A DNA stretch of 64,000 nt from Bradyrhizobium sp. cir1 (GTDB lineage Bacteria > Pseudomonadota > Alphaproteobacteria > Rhizobiales > Xanthobacteraceae): NCBI RefSeq assembly GCF_014198245.1, contig NZ_JACIHE010000012.1:124001-188000 (forward strand), in the 5' to 3' direction. Below, piece by piece: positions 27,938 to 35,957 of the stretch. Position 1 is the stretch's first letter, and each line of letters opens with the position of its first letter. Below the pieces are notes generated by a model that saw nothing but the letters and a program-made list of their open reading frames with translations, was not told where the DNA came from and did no database searches. The position numbers and the translations under genes were made by a program.

Positions 27938-28612
27938 ATGATTCCCTGGGAAAAGATCGACACCGCCAAAATCCCCGGCTCCGACGAAGAACTCCGCCTG
28001 ATGCGGCGGGGCAAGGAGTTTTCGATCAAGCTCGGTAGCAACGAGCTGATGAACAGCCGTCTGTCGGGCTCGGAAGCAGCGCTGGCGACGCTCGCCGCGA
28101 AGCAGATCGACAAGGTCGCCAAGCCCGTCGTCCTGATCGGCGGTCTCGGCATGGGCTTTACGCTGCGTGCGGCGCTGGCCGTGCTCGGAGATAAGGCGAA
28201 GATCGTGGTCTCCGAGTTGGTCCCGTCGGTCGTCGCCTGGGCGCGAGGCCCGATGGCGGAGGTCTTCGGCGACAGCCTCGATGATGTCAGGGTCAGCATC
28301 CGGGAGACCGACGTCGGCGAGATCATCCGCGCGCAGCGCGCGGCGTTCAACGCCATTCTGCTCGACGTCGACAACGGGCCGGAGGGGCTGACCCGGAAGG
28401 GCAATGATGCGCTCTATGGCGCGAGCGGGTTGCAGGCCGCGAAGATGGCGCTGCGGCCCGGCGGCGTGCTCGCCGTCTGGTCCTCGGGACCGAACCCGGC
28501 ATTCACCAGGCGCCTTCGCAGCGCCGGATTCGACGTCAACGAAGTCAACGTCCGGGCGACCGGCCGAGGCGGTGGCGCGCGCCACGTGATCTGGATGGCA
28601 AGGAAGAGTTAA
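27938..28612 (+). CDS. Spermidine-synthase-like methyltransferase-fold protein
   Basis: A 224-residue soluble protein with a Rossmann-like SAM-binding fold: the motif I strand PVVLIGGLGMGFTLRAAL, an acidic strand IVVSELVPSVVAWARG, and AILLDVDNGPEGL. These resemble the spermidine synthase/SpeE-like family, although the aminopropyl-donor residues were not identified. Its stop overlaps the stop of the convergent hydrolase in a TTAA, so the two genes end back to back. It lies 30 bases after the P450; operon membership is possible. The substrate is unknown. Confidence 0.8.
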   Translation: MIPWEKIDTAKIPGSDEELRLMRRGKEFSIKLGSNELMNSRLSGSEAALATLAAKQIDKVAKPVVLIGGLGMGFTLRAALAVLGDKAKIVVSELVPSVVAWARGPMAEVFGDSLDDVRVSIRETDVGEIIRAQRAAFNAILLDVDNGPEGLTRKGNDALYGASGLQAAKMALRPGGVLAVWSSGPNPAFTRRLRSAGFDVNEVNVRATGRGGGARHVIWMARKS

Positions 28613-29523
28613 GCCGCCCGCACTGCCGCGCCATGCGCGTGCTTGTCGATGGCGCCGATGATCTCGGGCCAGAAGCGCATCGGCAGTGCGTGGCCCATGC
28701 CCGGGATCATCAACAGCTTGGCGTTCGGAATTGACGCCGCTGTGTCCTTGCCGCCCTCGGGATGGACCAGCGGATCGACGGTGCCGTGAATGACGAGCGT
28801 CGGCGCCTTCACGGCGTGCAGCCGCTCCTTGCGGCTGCCGGAGGCGAGCACGGCGCGGAGCTGCCGGCCGACGCCGGCCGGATTGAGCCCGCGCGCAAAC
28901 ACGCGCTCGGCACGGTCAGGGTCGAGCGCTTCCTCTTCCGGAAACGATCCGGCGCGCAGCACCTTCCAGGTTTGGCCGTAGCGGACGATGAACTCCTCCT
29001 TGCTGCGCGGCGGCGGCGCCATCAGCATCGCCGCGGCGTCGCGGGTCGGGGGCGGCACGCGCGGATTGCCCGTGGTCGACATGATCGAGGTCAGCGAGCG
29101 CACGCGCTGCGGAAACGACAGCGTCACCTCCTGCGCGATCATGCCGCCCATGGAGGCGCCGACCAGATGCGCCGACTTGATGCTGAGCGCATCCATCAGG
29201 CCGATCGTGTCCTTGGCCATGTCGATCAGCTTGTAGGTTGCGGCCACGGGAATCCTGAGGAAGCGCAGCTTCAGCAGCTCAAGCGGCGTCAGCCGCTTGC
29301 CGCCGGTGAGATGGCTCGACTTGCCGATGTCGCGATTGTCGAAGCGGATCACGCGAAAGCCGCGCGCGGCAAGCTGCTCGCAGAACGCATCGTCCCAATG
29401 GATCATCTGCGCGCCGAGCCCCATGATCAGCAACAGCGGCTCGGCATTGTCGTTGCCAAAAATCTCGTAGCAGATGTCGATGCCGTTGGTGCGGACGGTC
29501 TGGGGCGGCTGATGGGCGGTCAC
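28609..29523 (-). CDS. Alpha/beta hydrolase (esterase/lipase-like)
   Basis: A 304-residue alpha/beta hydrolase with oxyanion region LLLIMGLGAQMIHWD, nucleophile elbow GASMGG, acid in HGTVDPLVHPEGG and His in GMGHALP. The start is set to the GTG at 29523 because AGGAGG lies 8 bases upstream; an ATG 48 bases further has no such site. The homologous pattern VRTNGIDICYE resembles hydrolases of the 3-oxoadipate enol-lactonase type, but the substrate is not known. It is convergent with the spermidine-synthase-like gene and divergent from the PHA locus. Confidence 0.87.
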   Translation of the reverse strand: MTAHQPPQTVRTNGIDICYEIFGNDNAEPLLLIMGLGAQMIHWDDAFCEQLAARGFRVIRFDNRDIGKSSHLTGGKRLTPLELLKLRFLRIPVAATYKLIDMAKDTIGLMDALSIKSAHLVGASMGGMIAQEVTLSFPQRVRSLTSIMSTTGNPRVPPPTRDAAAMLMAPPPRSKEEFIVRYGQTWKVLRAGSFPEEEALDPDRAERVFARGLNPAGVGRQLRAVLASGSRKERLHAVKAPTLVIHGTVDPLVHPEGGKDTAASIPNAKLLMIPGMGHALPMRFWPEIIGAIDKHAHGAAVRAA

Positions 29524-29684
29524 GGGTCCCTCCTGCTGATCGATGCTGTATCGCACGGTTTGCCGCCGCAAAGAAGCGCATGCGCGACGACGCGCCCGCT
29601 GCTTGCCGGTTGACCGGCCCCGCGCAACGGTGTGGTATGGCGAAAAAGAAGGGCATCGCAGCTCTCGATACCAGGAGGACGCCG

Positions 29685-30068
29685 ATGACCGACAAGACCA
29701 ATGACCCGGTCGCCATGTGGCAGAAGATGATGGGGGAGATGGAGAAGGGGTTCAATTCCTTCGCCAACCAGGCCATGTCGTCGCCAGAATTTTCTCAAGC
29801 GCTGAATCGAGCCGGCGGCGTTGCTGCAGGTGCTCAGAAGCAGCTCGGCGATCTCATGGAGAAATATCTCGTCGCGATGAATCTGCCGAGCCGGGACCAG
29901 GTGACGGGGCTTGCGGAACGGCTGCAGTCCATCGAGGGCCAGCTCAGTGAGATGAAATCGATCCTGACGCAGATGGCGGCAAGTTCCGGAATCTCGCAAA
30001 GCCTCGATGCTGCGCCGCGGCCGCCGCGCACCAAGCGGCCGCCCTCCGAAAACGGAGGACAGACATGA
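29685..30068 (+). CDS. Short PhaE-like or phasin-like protein beside PHA synthase
   Basis: A 127-residue protein with no signal peptide, starting MTDKTNDPVAMWQKMMGEMEKGFNSFA and ending in a Pro/Arg-rich tail. AGGAGG 9 bases upstream fixes the ATG; the longer open frame has no site. The sequence WQKMMGEMEKGFNSFANQAM resembles PhaE and phasin amphipathic helices. The LPSRDQVTGLAERLQSIEGQL segment matches the conserved C-terminal helix of PhaE subunits in class III PHA synthases. It is much shorter than the usual PhaE (about 350 residues). Its ATGA overlap with the phaC-like gene argues for a partner subunit. The role is inferred. Confidence 0.7.
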   Translation: MTDKTNDPVAMWQKMMGEMEKGFNSFANQAMSSPEFSQALNRAGGVAAGAQKQLGDLMEKYLVAMNLPSRDQVTGLAERLQSIEGQLSEMKSILTQMAASSGISQSLDAAPRPPRTKRPPSENGGQT

Positions 30069-31147
30069 ACGCGCCGGCGGGACTTGATTTCGCGTCCATC
30101 CCGGAGCGCATCCAGTCCGAGGTGCAGCGCGCGATCCAGCGCAGCATCAAGGGCGTCGAATATTTCTCGACCTCGGGTCCTTCGCTCGGCTCGACACCGA
30201 AGGACGTGCTGCATTCGCGCGGCACCATGAACCTCTACCATTATCGGCCGATGTCGGACGAGATCTATCGCGTGCCGGTGCTGATTGTGATGGCGACCAC
30301 CAACCGCGGCTACATTCTCGACCTCGTACGCGGCCAGAGCTTCATCGAGTTCCTGCTGAAGCGCGGCTACGACGTTTACATGCTCGACTGGAGCGCGCCG
30401 CGGCCGGAGGAGAAGAGCCTGCGCATGGAGGACTATGTCCTCGACTTTATCCCGGATTGCATCCGCCGCGTGCAGGCCGATTCCGGCGAGCAGGACGTCT
30501 CTTTGATCGGCTATTGCTTCGGCGGCGTGCTGTCGCTGCTCTACGGCTCGATCCACAAGGACGGGCCGATGAAGAACCTGATCTGCTTCACCACGCCGAT
30601 CGATTTCCGCGAGATGAAGCTGTTCTCGAACTTCTCCGACCGCCGCTATTTCGACGTCGACCACCTCGTCGACAGCGTCGGCAACGTGCCGCCGGAGATG
30701 ATCCTGTCTTCGTTCGAGATGCTGCGGCCGGCCTCGCGCACGGTAAGCCAGATCCAGCTCTGGGAAAACATCTGGAACGACGAGTTCGTGAAGTCGTACC
30801 GCATGTTCGACCGCTGGGCGACCGACACGCTGCCGCTGGCGGGTGAATATTTCCGCACCATCACCAAGGACCTGATGTGGGACAACAAGCTGTTCAACGA
30901 CACCATGTCGGTCGCCGGCCGTCCGGCCATGCTCGAGAACATCACGGTGCCAATCCTGCATGCGGTCGCCGAGCACGACCACATCGTGCCCTATGACGCC
31001 GCAAAACACCTGATCGCCAAGATCGGCTCGGCGGACAAGGACGAGGTGATCCTGAAGGGCGGGCACGTCTCGCTCGTCGCCGGCGCCAACGCGGTGAAGC
31101 GGCTGTGGCCGAAACTGGATTCCTGGCTGGGGAAGAGATCGACATGA
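30065..31147 (+). CDS. phaC: Class III-like polyhydroxyalkanoate synthase
   Basis: A 360-residue synthase that polymerises (R)-3-hydroxyacyl-CoA into storage polyester granules. The catalytic triad is visible as Cys151 (GYCFGG), Asp305 (AEHDHIVPY) and His334 (GGHVSLVAG), close to the C149-D302-H331 of the class III enzyme from Allochromatium. The length matches class III PhaC (about 355) rather than class I (about 590). Trp109 in MLDWSAP is typical. It overlaps a short PhaE-like gene upstream and an acetyltransferase gene downstream, and a phasin gene follows. Some Bradyrhizobium strains carry several phaC paralogs; which one this is cannot be told here. Confidence 0.9.
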   Translation: MNAPAGLDFASIPERIQSEVQRAIQRSIKGVEYFSTSGPSLGSTPKDVLHSRGTMNLYHYRPMSDEIYRVPVLIVMATTNRGYILDLVRGQSFIEFLLKRGYDVYMLDWSAPRPEEKSLRMEDYVLDFIPDCIRRVQADSGEQDVSLIGYCFGGVLSLLYGSIHKDGPMKNLICFTTPIDFREMKLFSNFSDRRYFDVDHLVDSVGNVPPEMILSSFEMLRPASRTVSQIQLWENIWNDEFVKSYRMFDRWATDTLPLAGEYFRTITKDLMWDNKLFNDTMSVAGRPAMLENITVPILHAVAEHDHIVPYDAAKHLIAKIGSADKDEVILKGGHVSLVAGANAVKRLWPKLDSWLGKRST

Positions 31148-31737
31148 GCGAGCAGCGTTCCTATCCACGCCACGTCAAGACCGACGCGGGCGATATCGAG
31201 ATCCGCCTGATGTCCCCCGCGGACGAGGCCGCCGTGCTGGCCTTCGGCAAGGGCCTGCCGACCCATGATCTGCTGTTCCTCCCCCGCAACATCAGCGAGC
31301 CGAAGGTGCTGTCGGCCTGGGTCAAGGAGATCGAGCGCGGCGCGATTCAGAGCCTGCTCGCGGTGAGCGCGGGCAGGGTTGTCGGCTGCGGCACGCTGGT
31401 GCGCGATCCACACTCCTGGTCGCCCCATGTCGGTGAGATCCGCATGGTGGTTTCGCCCGACGTGCGCGGCAAAGGGGTGGGCAAGGCGCTATCGCAGGAG
31501 ACCTTCGCTCTCGCGCTCGGTGCCGGGCTGGAGAAGCTCTCGGTCCAGATGACGGTCGACCAGCAGGCGGCGATCGCCCTGTTCGAAAGCCTCGGCTTCA
31601 AGGCCGAAGCACTGCTGAGGGACCATGTCCGGGACGTTGAGGGCAAGACGCACGACATCGTCGTGCTCGGGCACAACATCGCGCAGGTCCAGGCCCAGAT
31701 GGAGGCCTATGGGCTGCCAGGCGCCGTCCAGCACTAG
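31144..31737 (+). CDS. GNAT family N-acetyltransferase
   Basis: A 197-residue acetyltransferase. The acetyl-CoA motif is MVVSPDVRGKGVGKALSQ, followed by LSVQMTVDQQAAIALFESLGFKAEALLRDHV, the usual GNAT C-terminal half. The ATG overlaps the phaC-like stop in ATGA, so it is co-translated with the PHA synthase. The acceptor substrate is unknown; lysine acetylation or a small molecule are both possible. The stop codon lies inside the first of four 19-bp tandem repeats, so the last residues (AVQH) are encoded by repeat sequence. Confidence 0.9.
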   Translation: MSEQRSYPRHVKTDAGDIEIRLMSPADEAAVLAFGKGLPTHDLLFLPRNISEPKVLSAWVKEIERGAIQSLLAVSAGRVVGCGTLVRDPHSWSPHVGEIRMVVSPDVRGKGVGKALSQETFALALGAGLEKLSVQMTVDQQAAIALFESLGFKAEALLRDHVRDVEGKTHDIVVLGHNIAQVQAQMEAYGLPGAVQH

Positions 31738-31797
31738 GAGCGCCGTCCAGCACTAGGAGCGCCGTCCAGCGCTGAGAGGGCCGTCCCAGCATTAGGT
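31722..31797 (+). repeat. Four 19-bp tandem repeats spanning a stop codon
   Basis: Units of 19 bases (CGCCGTCCAGCACTAGGAG) run from 31722. The first two are identical, the third has two or three changes and the fourth is more diverged. The first copy contains the stop of the acetyltransferase gene, so the array looks like a local duplication of the gene end. Confidence 0.85.
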
Positions 31798-31833
31798 CCG
31801 GATCGGTTCGATTGTCGGGACTAATTGGCTAGG

Positions 31834-31865
31834 GAGGCATCAGGATGCCTCTCGTTGAGGCTTTT
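31834..31865 (+). terminator. Possible terminator after the phaC-GNAT genes
   Basis: A short hairpin, GCCTC-N5-GAGGC followed by TTTT (31847-31865), partly overlaps an 8-bp stem GAGGCATC/GATGCCTC (31834-31851). The two stems cannot form together. The stem of the terminator-like form is only 5 bp, so it is weak. Confidence 0.45.
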
Positions 31866-31886
31866 CACGACTTCGTGATACCGCAG

Positions 31887-31928
31887 TGCAATACGAATAT
31901 TGCATCGCACAATTAACCGTGCCATATA
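31887..31928 (+). promoter_or_regulatory. Phasin promoter with overlapping palindromic operator
   Basis: A perfect inverted repeat TGCAATA-CGAA-TATTGCA (31887-31904) overlaps a -35 element TTGCAT (31900-31905). A 17-base spacer leads to CATATA (31923-31928). TGC/GCA palindromes are the type bound by the granule-sensing repressor PhaR in related bacteria, so repression of the phasin gene by PhaR is a reasonable inference. The phasin start is 70 bases downstream. Confidence 0.65.
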
Positions 31929-31997
31929 CGCCGTGCCCCGGGCCAACGTGGACGGGGTGAGCCCATAGCTCAGACCATTGAGGATGGAGAGAACCCC

Positions 31998-32453
31998 ATG
32001 ACCACTGAAACCAACACCGCTTTCGAGGGCTTCAAGGACGCTTTCAAGAACATCCAGAACCTGGAAGTTCCCGAGGCCGCCCGCGAATTCGTCAAGAAGA
32101 CTGCCAACACCGCCAAGGACCGTGCTGCCGAGGTGTTCGCTGGCTCCGAGCGCGTGACCGCCGCCGTCGAGAACGCGGTGACCGAGTCCGTCACTGAAGC
32201 CGGCAAGATCAGCCGCAACATCCAGCAGGCGATCTACGAGGACGCCGAGGCGTTCTTCTCGGGTATCGACAAGCTCGCGTCCGCCAAGTCGGTCAGTGAA
32301 GCCGTCGAGATCCAGTCGAGCCTGCTCCGCGCCCGCGGCGAAGCGTTCGTCTCGCGCGCCAAGGCGACCGCCGACTATCTCGGCAAGCTCGCCGCCAACG
32401 GTGCGAAGTCCGCTCAGGACAACTTTGCCAAGGTCTACAACAAGACCGCCTGA
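31998..32453 (+). CDS. Phasin family protein
   Basis: A 151-residue amphipathic, helix-rich granule surface protein that coats polyhydroxyalkanoate granules. The N-terminal FEGFKDAFKNIQNLEVPEAAREFVKK and the repeated A/E/K-rich heptads, with SKISRNIQQAIYEDAEAFF-like segments, match the phasin_2 type. It has its own promoter, a GGAGAG ribosome site and a terminator, so it is expressed alone and probably strongly, as is usual for phasins. Confidence 0.93.
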   Translation: MTTETNTAFEGFKDAFKNIQNLEVPEAAREFVKKTANTAKDRAAEVFAGSERVTAAVENAVTESVTEAGKISRNIQQAIYEDAEAFFSGIDKLASAKSVSEAVEIQSSLLRARGEAFVSRAKATADYLGKLAANGAKSAQDNFAKVYNKTA

Positions 32454-32480
32454 TCCGGCGCCTGAGTAGAAACTGAATTT

Positions 32481-32504
32481 AAGGCCCGCTTCGGCGGGCC
32501 TTTT
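32481..32504 (+). terminator. Rho-independent terminator after phasin
   Basis: The stem AAGGCCCGC/GCGGGCCTT with a TTCG loop is followed by TT. It lies 28 bases after the phasin stop. Confidence 0.92.
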
Positions 32505-32516
32505 GTTGTGTGCCGC

Positions 32517-32596
32517 CGTCATTGCGAGCGAAGCGAAGCAATCCAGAGTCTTCCCGCGGAGGCAGACTGGATTGCTTCGCTTCGCTCGCAATGACG
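32517..32596. repeat. Dispersed palindromic repeat, copy 2
   Basis: It has the same arms as the copies at 24546, 42656 and 61236: CGTCATTGCGAGCGAAGCG to the right and its complement ending CAATGACG. It sits between the phasin terminator and the DUF445 start. Its translated frame gives the false N-terminal extension of the DUF445 protein. Confidence 0.95.
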
Positions 32597-32613
32597 AGTA
32601 CTGTGACGCAGTC

Positions 32614-33900
32614 ATGAACGCACCCGCAACCTTTTCCTTCGACACCCCCGGCGATGCCGAACGCGCGGCCGAGCTGCGCCGCGTGAAAGCGCTGGCGACA
32701 CTGGTGCTGGCCTCGACGCTCGCCCTGTTCATCGTCGCGAAATGGCTGCTGCCCGTGCATCCCGTGTTCGGCTTCATCGCAGCCTTCGCGGAGGCCGCGA
32801 CCATCGGCGGGCTCGCCGATTGGTATGCGGTGGTTGCGCTGTTCAAGCGTCCGCTCGGCCTGCCGATCCCTCACACTGCGATCATCCAGAGCAACCAGGC
32901 CCGCATCGCCGACAAGCTCGGCGAATTCATCCAGGTGCATTTCCTCGAGACAGGTCCGGTCGAGGCCAAGTTGAACGAGATCGATTTCGGCTCGTTCGTC
33001 GCCGATTGGCTGCGCGACCGCAAGCGCAGCGACGACCTCGCGCGTTTTGCGCTGCGTCTGCTGCCGGAAGCCGTCTCCGCGACGGAAAGCTCCGGCCTGA
33101 TGACCTTCATCATCCGCCGCATGTCCTCGCAGCTCCAGGCGATCGACCTCGCGCCGCTCGCGGCCGGCACGCTGCGCGGCTTCGTGGCGGAAGGGCGGCA
33201 TCAGATCCTGTTCGACGATCTCCTGCGCGTGATGCACGAGACCTTGAACCAGAAGGAGACGATGGCGATGATCCGCGAGAAGGTGCGCGCGGAGTTGCCG
33301 ACCCTGCTGCGCCTCTATCGCGCCGACAAGTTTCTGGTGAACAAGATCGTGGCCTCCGCCACCGCATTCTTCAACGAGGTGCGCAGCGATCCCAAGCATC
33401 CGTTCCGCGGCGAGTTCGACCGCATGGTGCTGAGCTTCGTCGACCGGCTCGGCACCGACCAGGCCTATATCGACCGCATCGACGGCTTGAAGCGCGATCT
33501 GCTGGCGCGGCCGGAGCTTGCCGATCTCGCCCGGACGGTATGGGCCAACACGCGCTCCTTCATCGAGCGCAGCGCGAGCGGCGAGACGCAGGTGCTGCAG
33601 CATCATCTCGCCGGCATGTTCGTCTCCGCGGGCGAAGCGCTCGCCGGCGATGCCGAGCTGCGGGGCGAGATCAACAAGGGTCTGGTGACCGTGCTGCGCA
33701 GCTTCGTCGCCGACCAGAAGAGCGGCGTCTCGACCTTCATCTCCGACCAGGTCAAGGCGTGGAATATGACGCAGCTGATTTCGCTGATCGAAATCAACAT
33801 CGGGCGCGACCTGCAATACATCCGCTTCAACGGCTCGCTGATCGGCGGGCTCGCCGGGCTCGCGCTCTACTCCGTAGAATTCCTGCTTCGATTGTTGTGA
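32614..33900 (+). CDS. DUF445 domain-containing membrane protein
   Basis: A 428-residue protein with an N-terminal hydrophobic segment (about 24-44), the family motif GGLADWYAVVALFKRPLGLPIPHTAII at about 64-95 and a C-terminal hydrophobic anchor (GGLAGLALYSVEFLLRLL). It would be an inner-membrane protein with a large cytoplasmic helical domain of unknown function. The ATG of MNAPATFS is chosen because everything upstream in frame is the palindromic repeat. No ribosome site is obvious. Confidence 0.9.
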   Translation: MNAPATFSFDTPGDAERAAELRRVKALATLVLASTLALFIVAKWLLPVHPVFGFIAAFAEAATIGGLADWYAVVALFKRPLGLPIPHTAIIQSNQARIADKLGEFIQVHFLETGPVEAKLNEIDFGSFVADWLRDRKRSDDLARFALRLLPEAVSATESSGLMTFIIRRMSSQLQAIDLAPLAAGTLRGFVAEGRHQILFDDLLRVMHETLNQKETMAMIREKVRAELPTLLRLYRADKFLVNKIVASATAFFNEVRSDPKHPFRGEFDRMVLSFVDRLGTDQAYIDRIDGLKRDLLARPELADLARTVWANTRSFIERSASGETQVLQHHLAGMFVSAGEALAGDAELRGEINKGLVTVLRSFVADQKSGVSTFISDQVKAWNMTQLISLIEINIGRDLQYIRFNGSLIGGLAGLALYSVEFLLRLL

Positions 33901-34089
33901 CTTTTGCGTCACGGCCGTTGGCATTAACGCGCGAGCCTATTGTCGCGCCGCATCTCTCCCGCTTGAATGTCCGGAGCCGGCCACCTAGCTGATTCATGTT
34001 GCGCTGCGGAACGTTCAAGAAGCCGGCGTATTGGAATTCATGCCCATTTGCCGGCGTCGCAGTCGGCGCCTTCTCCAGGGGAAACATTG

Positions 34090-34860
34090 ATGACCGCTAC
34101 TGCCCAGACGCTGCGTCCGCCGTCCCGTACCCTGATGTTTCTGGAAGGGCGCGCAATCCATGAGTTCGGTGCATTCCTCGGCGCGCTGCCGCTGCTGAGT
34201 CTTGCGCCGCGCGGCGACGGGCATCCGGTGCTGGTGCTCCCGGGCCTCGTAGCGTCTGACGCGTCCACACGCGCGCTGCGCACGTTCCTGACCAGCAAGG
34301 GCTATGCGGTGAGCGGCTGGCGCCAGGGCCGCAATTACGGCCTGCGCGAGGGCGTGCAGCACGCGATGGTCGACCTTGTCCAGGAGCTCAGCGACACGCA
34401 CGGCCGCAAGATCAGTCTGGTCGGCTGGAGCCTCGGCGGCCTCTATGCGCGTCAGCTCGCCAAGATGATGCCCGAGCGCGTGCGTCAGGTGATCACGCTC
34501 GGCAGCCCCTTCGCGGGCGATCCCCGCTCGACCAATGCCTGGCGGGTCTATGAATGGGCGAGCGGCCGCAAGGCCGACGAGGTCGATCCGCGCTTCGGCG
34601 GCGAGCTCGCCGTCCCGCCGCCGGTGCCGACCACCGCCATCTTCAGCCGCACCGACGGCGTCTGCGCCTGGCAGGGCTGCATGGAGAAGTCGGGTGCACA
34701 GACCGAGAGCATCGAGATCGAGAGCAGCCATTGCGGCATGGGGCACCATCCGGCCGCCGTCTATGCCGTGACCGACCGTCTCGCGCAGAATGAGGGCCAG
34801 TGGCGCCCCTTCGACCGCAGCGGCTGGCGCAGCCTGGCCTATCCCGACCCGCATCGGTAG
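34090..34860 (+). CDS. Lipase-like alpha/beta hydrolase, second paralog
   Basis: A 256-residue hydrolase closely resembling the one at 21141: GDGHPVLVLPGLVASD, GWSLGGLYARQLAK with the nucleophile Ser, ITLGSPFAGD, FSRTDGVCAWQ and HCGMGHHPAAVYAVTDRLAQ. The Asp in FSRTDG and the His in SHCGMGHH are the likely acid and base. AGGGGAAA precedes the ATG. It stands alone between DUF445 and paaX. The N-terminal half of the two paralogs is more diverged than the C-terminal half. Confidence 0.88.
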   Translation: MTATAQTLRPPSRTLMFLEGRAIHEFGAFLGALPLLSLAPRGDGHPVLVLPGLVASDASTRALRTFLTSKGYAVSGWRQGRNYGLREGVQHAMVDLVQELSDTHGRKISLVGWSLGGLYARQLAKMMPERVRQVITLGSPFAGDPRSTNAWRVYEWASGRKADEVDPRFGGELAVPPPVPTTAIFSRTDGVCAWQGCMEKSGAQTESIEIESSHCGMGHHPAAVYAVTDRLAQNEGQWRPFDRSGWRSLAYPDPHR

Positions 34861-34868
34861 CTTCTTTG

Positions 34869-35010
34869 CCTCTCCCCCCTGCGGGGAGAGGCCGGAATTT
34901 GCGAAGAGCAAATTCCGGGTGAGGGGGACTCTCCACGCGTCCAACTCTCACCGAATTCGCGGAGGCTCCCCCTCATCCCGACCTTCTCCCCGCAAGCGGG
35001 GAGAAGGAGA
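34869..35010. repeat. Rhizobial palindromic repeat with CTCTCCCC cores
   Basis: Nested inverted repeats: CTCTCCCCCCTGCGGGGAGAG at the left, GGAATTTGC-N7-GCAAATTCC next to it, and TTCTCCCCGCAAGCGGGGAGAA at the right; GTGAGGGGGA pairs with TCCCCCTCAT. It lies between the hydrolase stop and paaX. Related shorter hairpins are at 6692 and 52527. Confidence 0.88.
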
Positions 35011-35069
35011 AGAGGAAGCGTCGCTCCCGTCCATTGTCGCGGCCGCATCAAACGCGCTATGCCTCGCGC

Positions 35070-35936
35070 ATGGCGCATCCGCTCTCCCGCATCATCGACC
35101 AGCTCAAGCGCGAACCGTCGCGCACCGGCTCCATCGTCATCACCGTGTTCGGCGACGCCATCGTGCCGCGCGGCGGCTCCGTGTGGCTGGGCACGCTGCT
35201 GGAATTCTTCGAAAGCCTTGATATCGACAGCGGCGTGGTGCGCACCGCGATGTCGCGCCTTGCGGCCGACGGCTGGTTGACGCGCGAAAAGGTCGGGCGG
35301 AACAGTTTTTATCGTTTGGCCGACAAGGGCCGGCAGACGTTCGAAGCTGCCACGCGCCACATCTACGATCCGCCGCCGTCGGATTGGACCGGGCGCTTCG
35401 AGTTGCTGCTGATCGGCAATGGCGAGGACCGCGACGCCTCGCGCGAAGCGCTGCGCAATGCCGGTTTCGGCAGCCCGCTGCCGGGTGTGTGGGTCGCACC
35501 GTCAGGCGTGCCGGTGCCGGATGAGGCTGCGGGCGCGATCCGTCTCGAAGTCTCCGCGGAGGACGACAGCGGCCGCCGTCTGCTCAGCGCGAGCTGGCCG
35601 CTGGACCGCACCGCGGACGCCTATCTGAAGTTCATGAAGACGTTCGAGCCGCTGCGCGCCGCGATCGCGCGCGGGACAGACTTGTCCGAAGCCGACGCCT
35701 TCACGGCGCGGATCCTTTTGATCCACTACTACCGCCGCGTCGTGCTGCGCGATCCCCTGCTGCCGGAGAGTCTTCTTCCGGCGGACTGGCCGGGCAGGGC
35801 CGCCCGCGCGGTCTGCGGCGAAATCTACCGCGCGCTGCTTGCGCCGTCCGAACAATGGCTTGATGGCCACGGAACCAATGAAAAGGGATCGCTGCCGCCG
35901 GCGCGAAAGCTTCTGGAACGGAGGTTCGGCACCTGA
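35070..35936 (+). CDS. paaX: PaaX family repressor of phenylacetate degradation
   Basis: A 288-residue transcriptional repressor that responds to phenylacetyl-CoA. It has an N-terminal winged helix (DSGVVRTAMSRLAADGWLTREKVGRNSFY), a middle domain and the C-terminal PaaX domain ending in FEPLRAAI..ARILLIHYYRRVVLRDPLLPESLLPADWPG. The ATG of MAHPLSRI is used; an in-frame TTG lies 36 bases upstream. It is encoded in the same direction as, and 76 bases before, the paa genes it is expected to control. Confidence 0.93.
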   Translation: MAHPLSRIIDQLKREPSRTGSIVITVFGDAIVPRGGSVWLGTLLEFFESLDIDSGVVRTAMSRLAADGWLTREKVGRNSFYRLADKGRQTFEAATRHIYDPPPSDWTGRFELLLIGNGEDRDASREALRNAGFGSPLPGVWVAPSGVPVPDEAAGAIRLEVSAEDDSGRRLLSASWPLDRTADAYLKFMKTFEPLRAAIARGTDLSEADAFTARILLIHYYRRVVLRDPLLPESLLPADWPGRAARAVCGEIYRALLAPSEQWLDGHGTNEKGSLPPARKLLERRFGT

Positions 35937-35957
35937 TCTTTATGTTACAGAAATATC

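Noticed and set aside
32503..32613. N-terminal extension of the DUF445 gene
   Set aside because: The 37 codons are the translated palindromic repeat, which also occurs in three other intergenic places.
33901..34089. Possible sigma-54 promoter (TTGGCATTAACG...) before the second lipase-like gene
   Set aside because: The -24-like TTGGCA is present but the -12 TTGC element is absent at the required spacing.
34869..35010. Insertion sequence or CRISPR-like array
   Set aside because: The inverted arms are nested rather than regularly spaced, and no transposase or cas gene is present.
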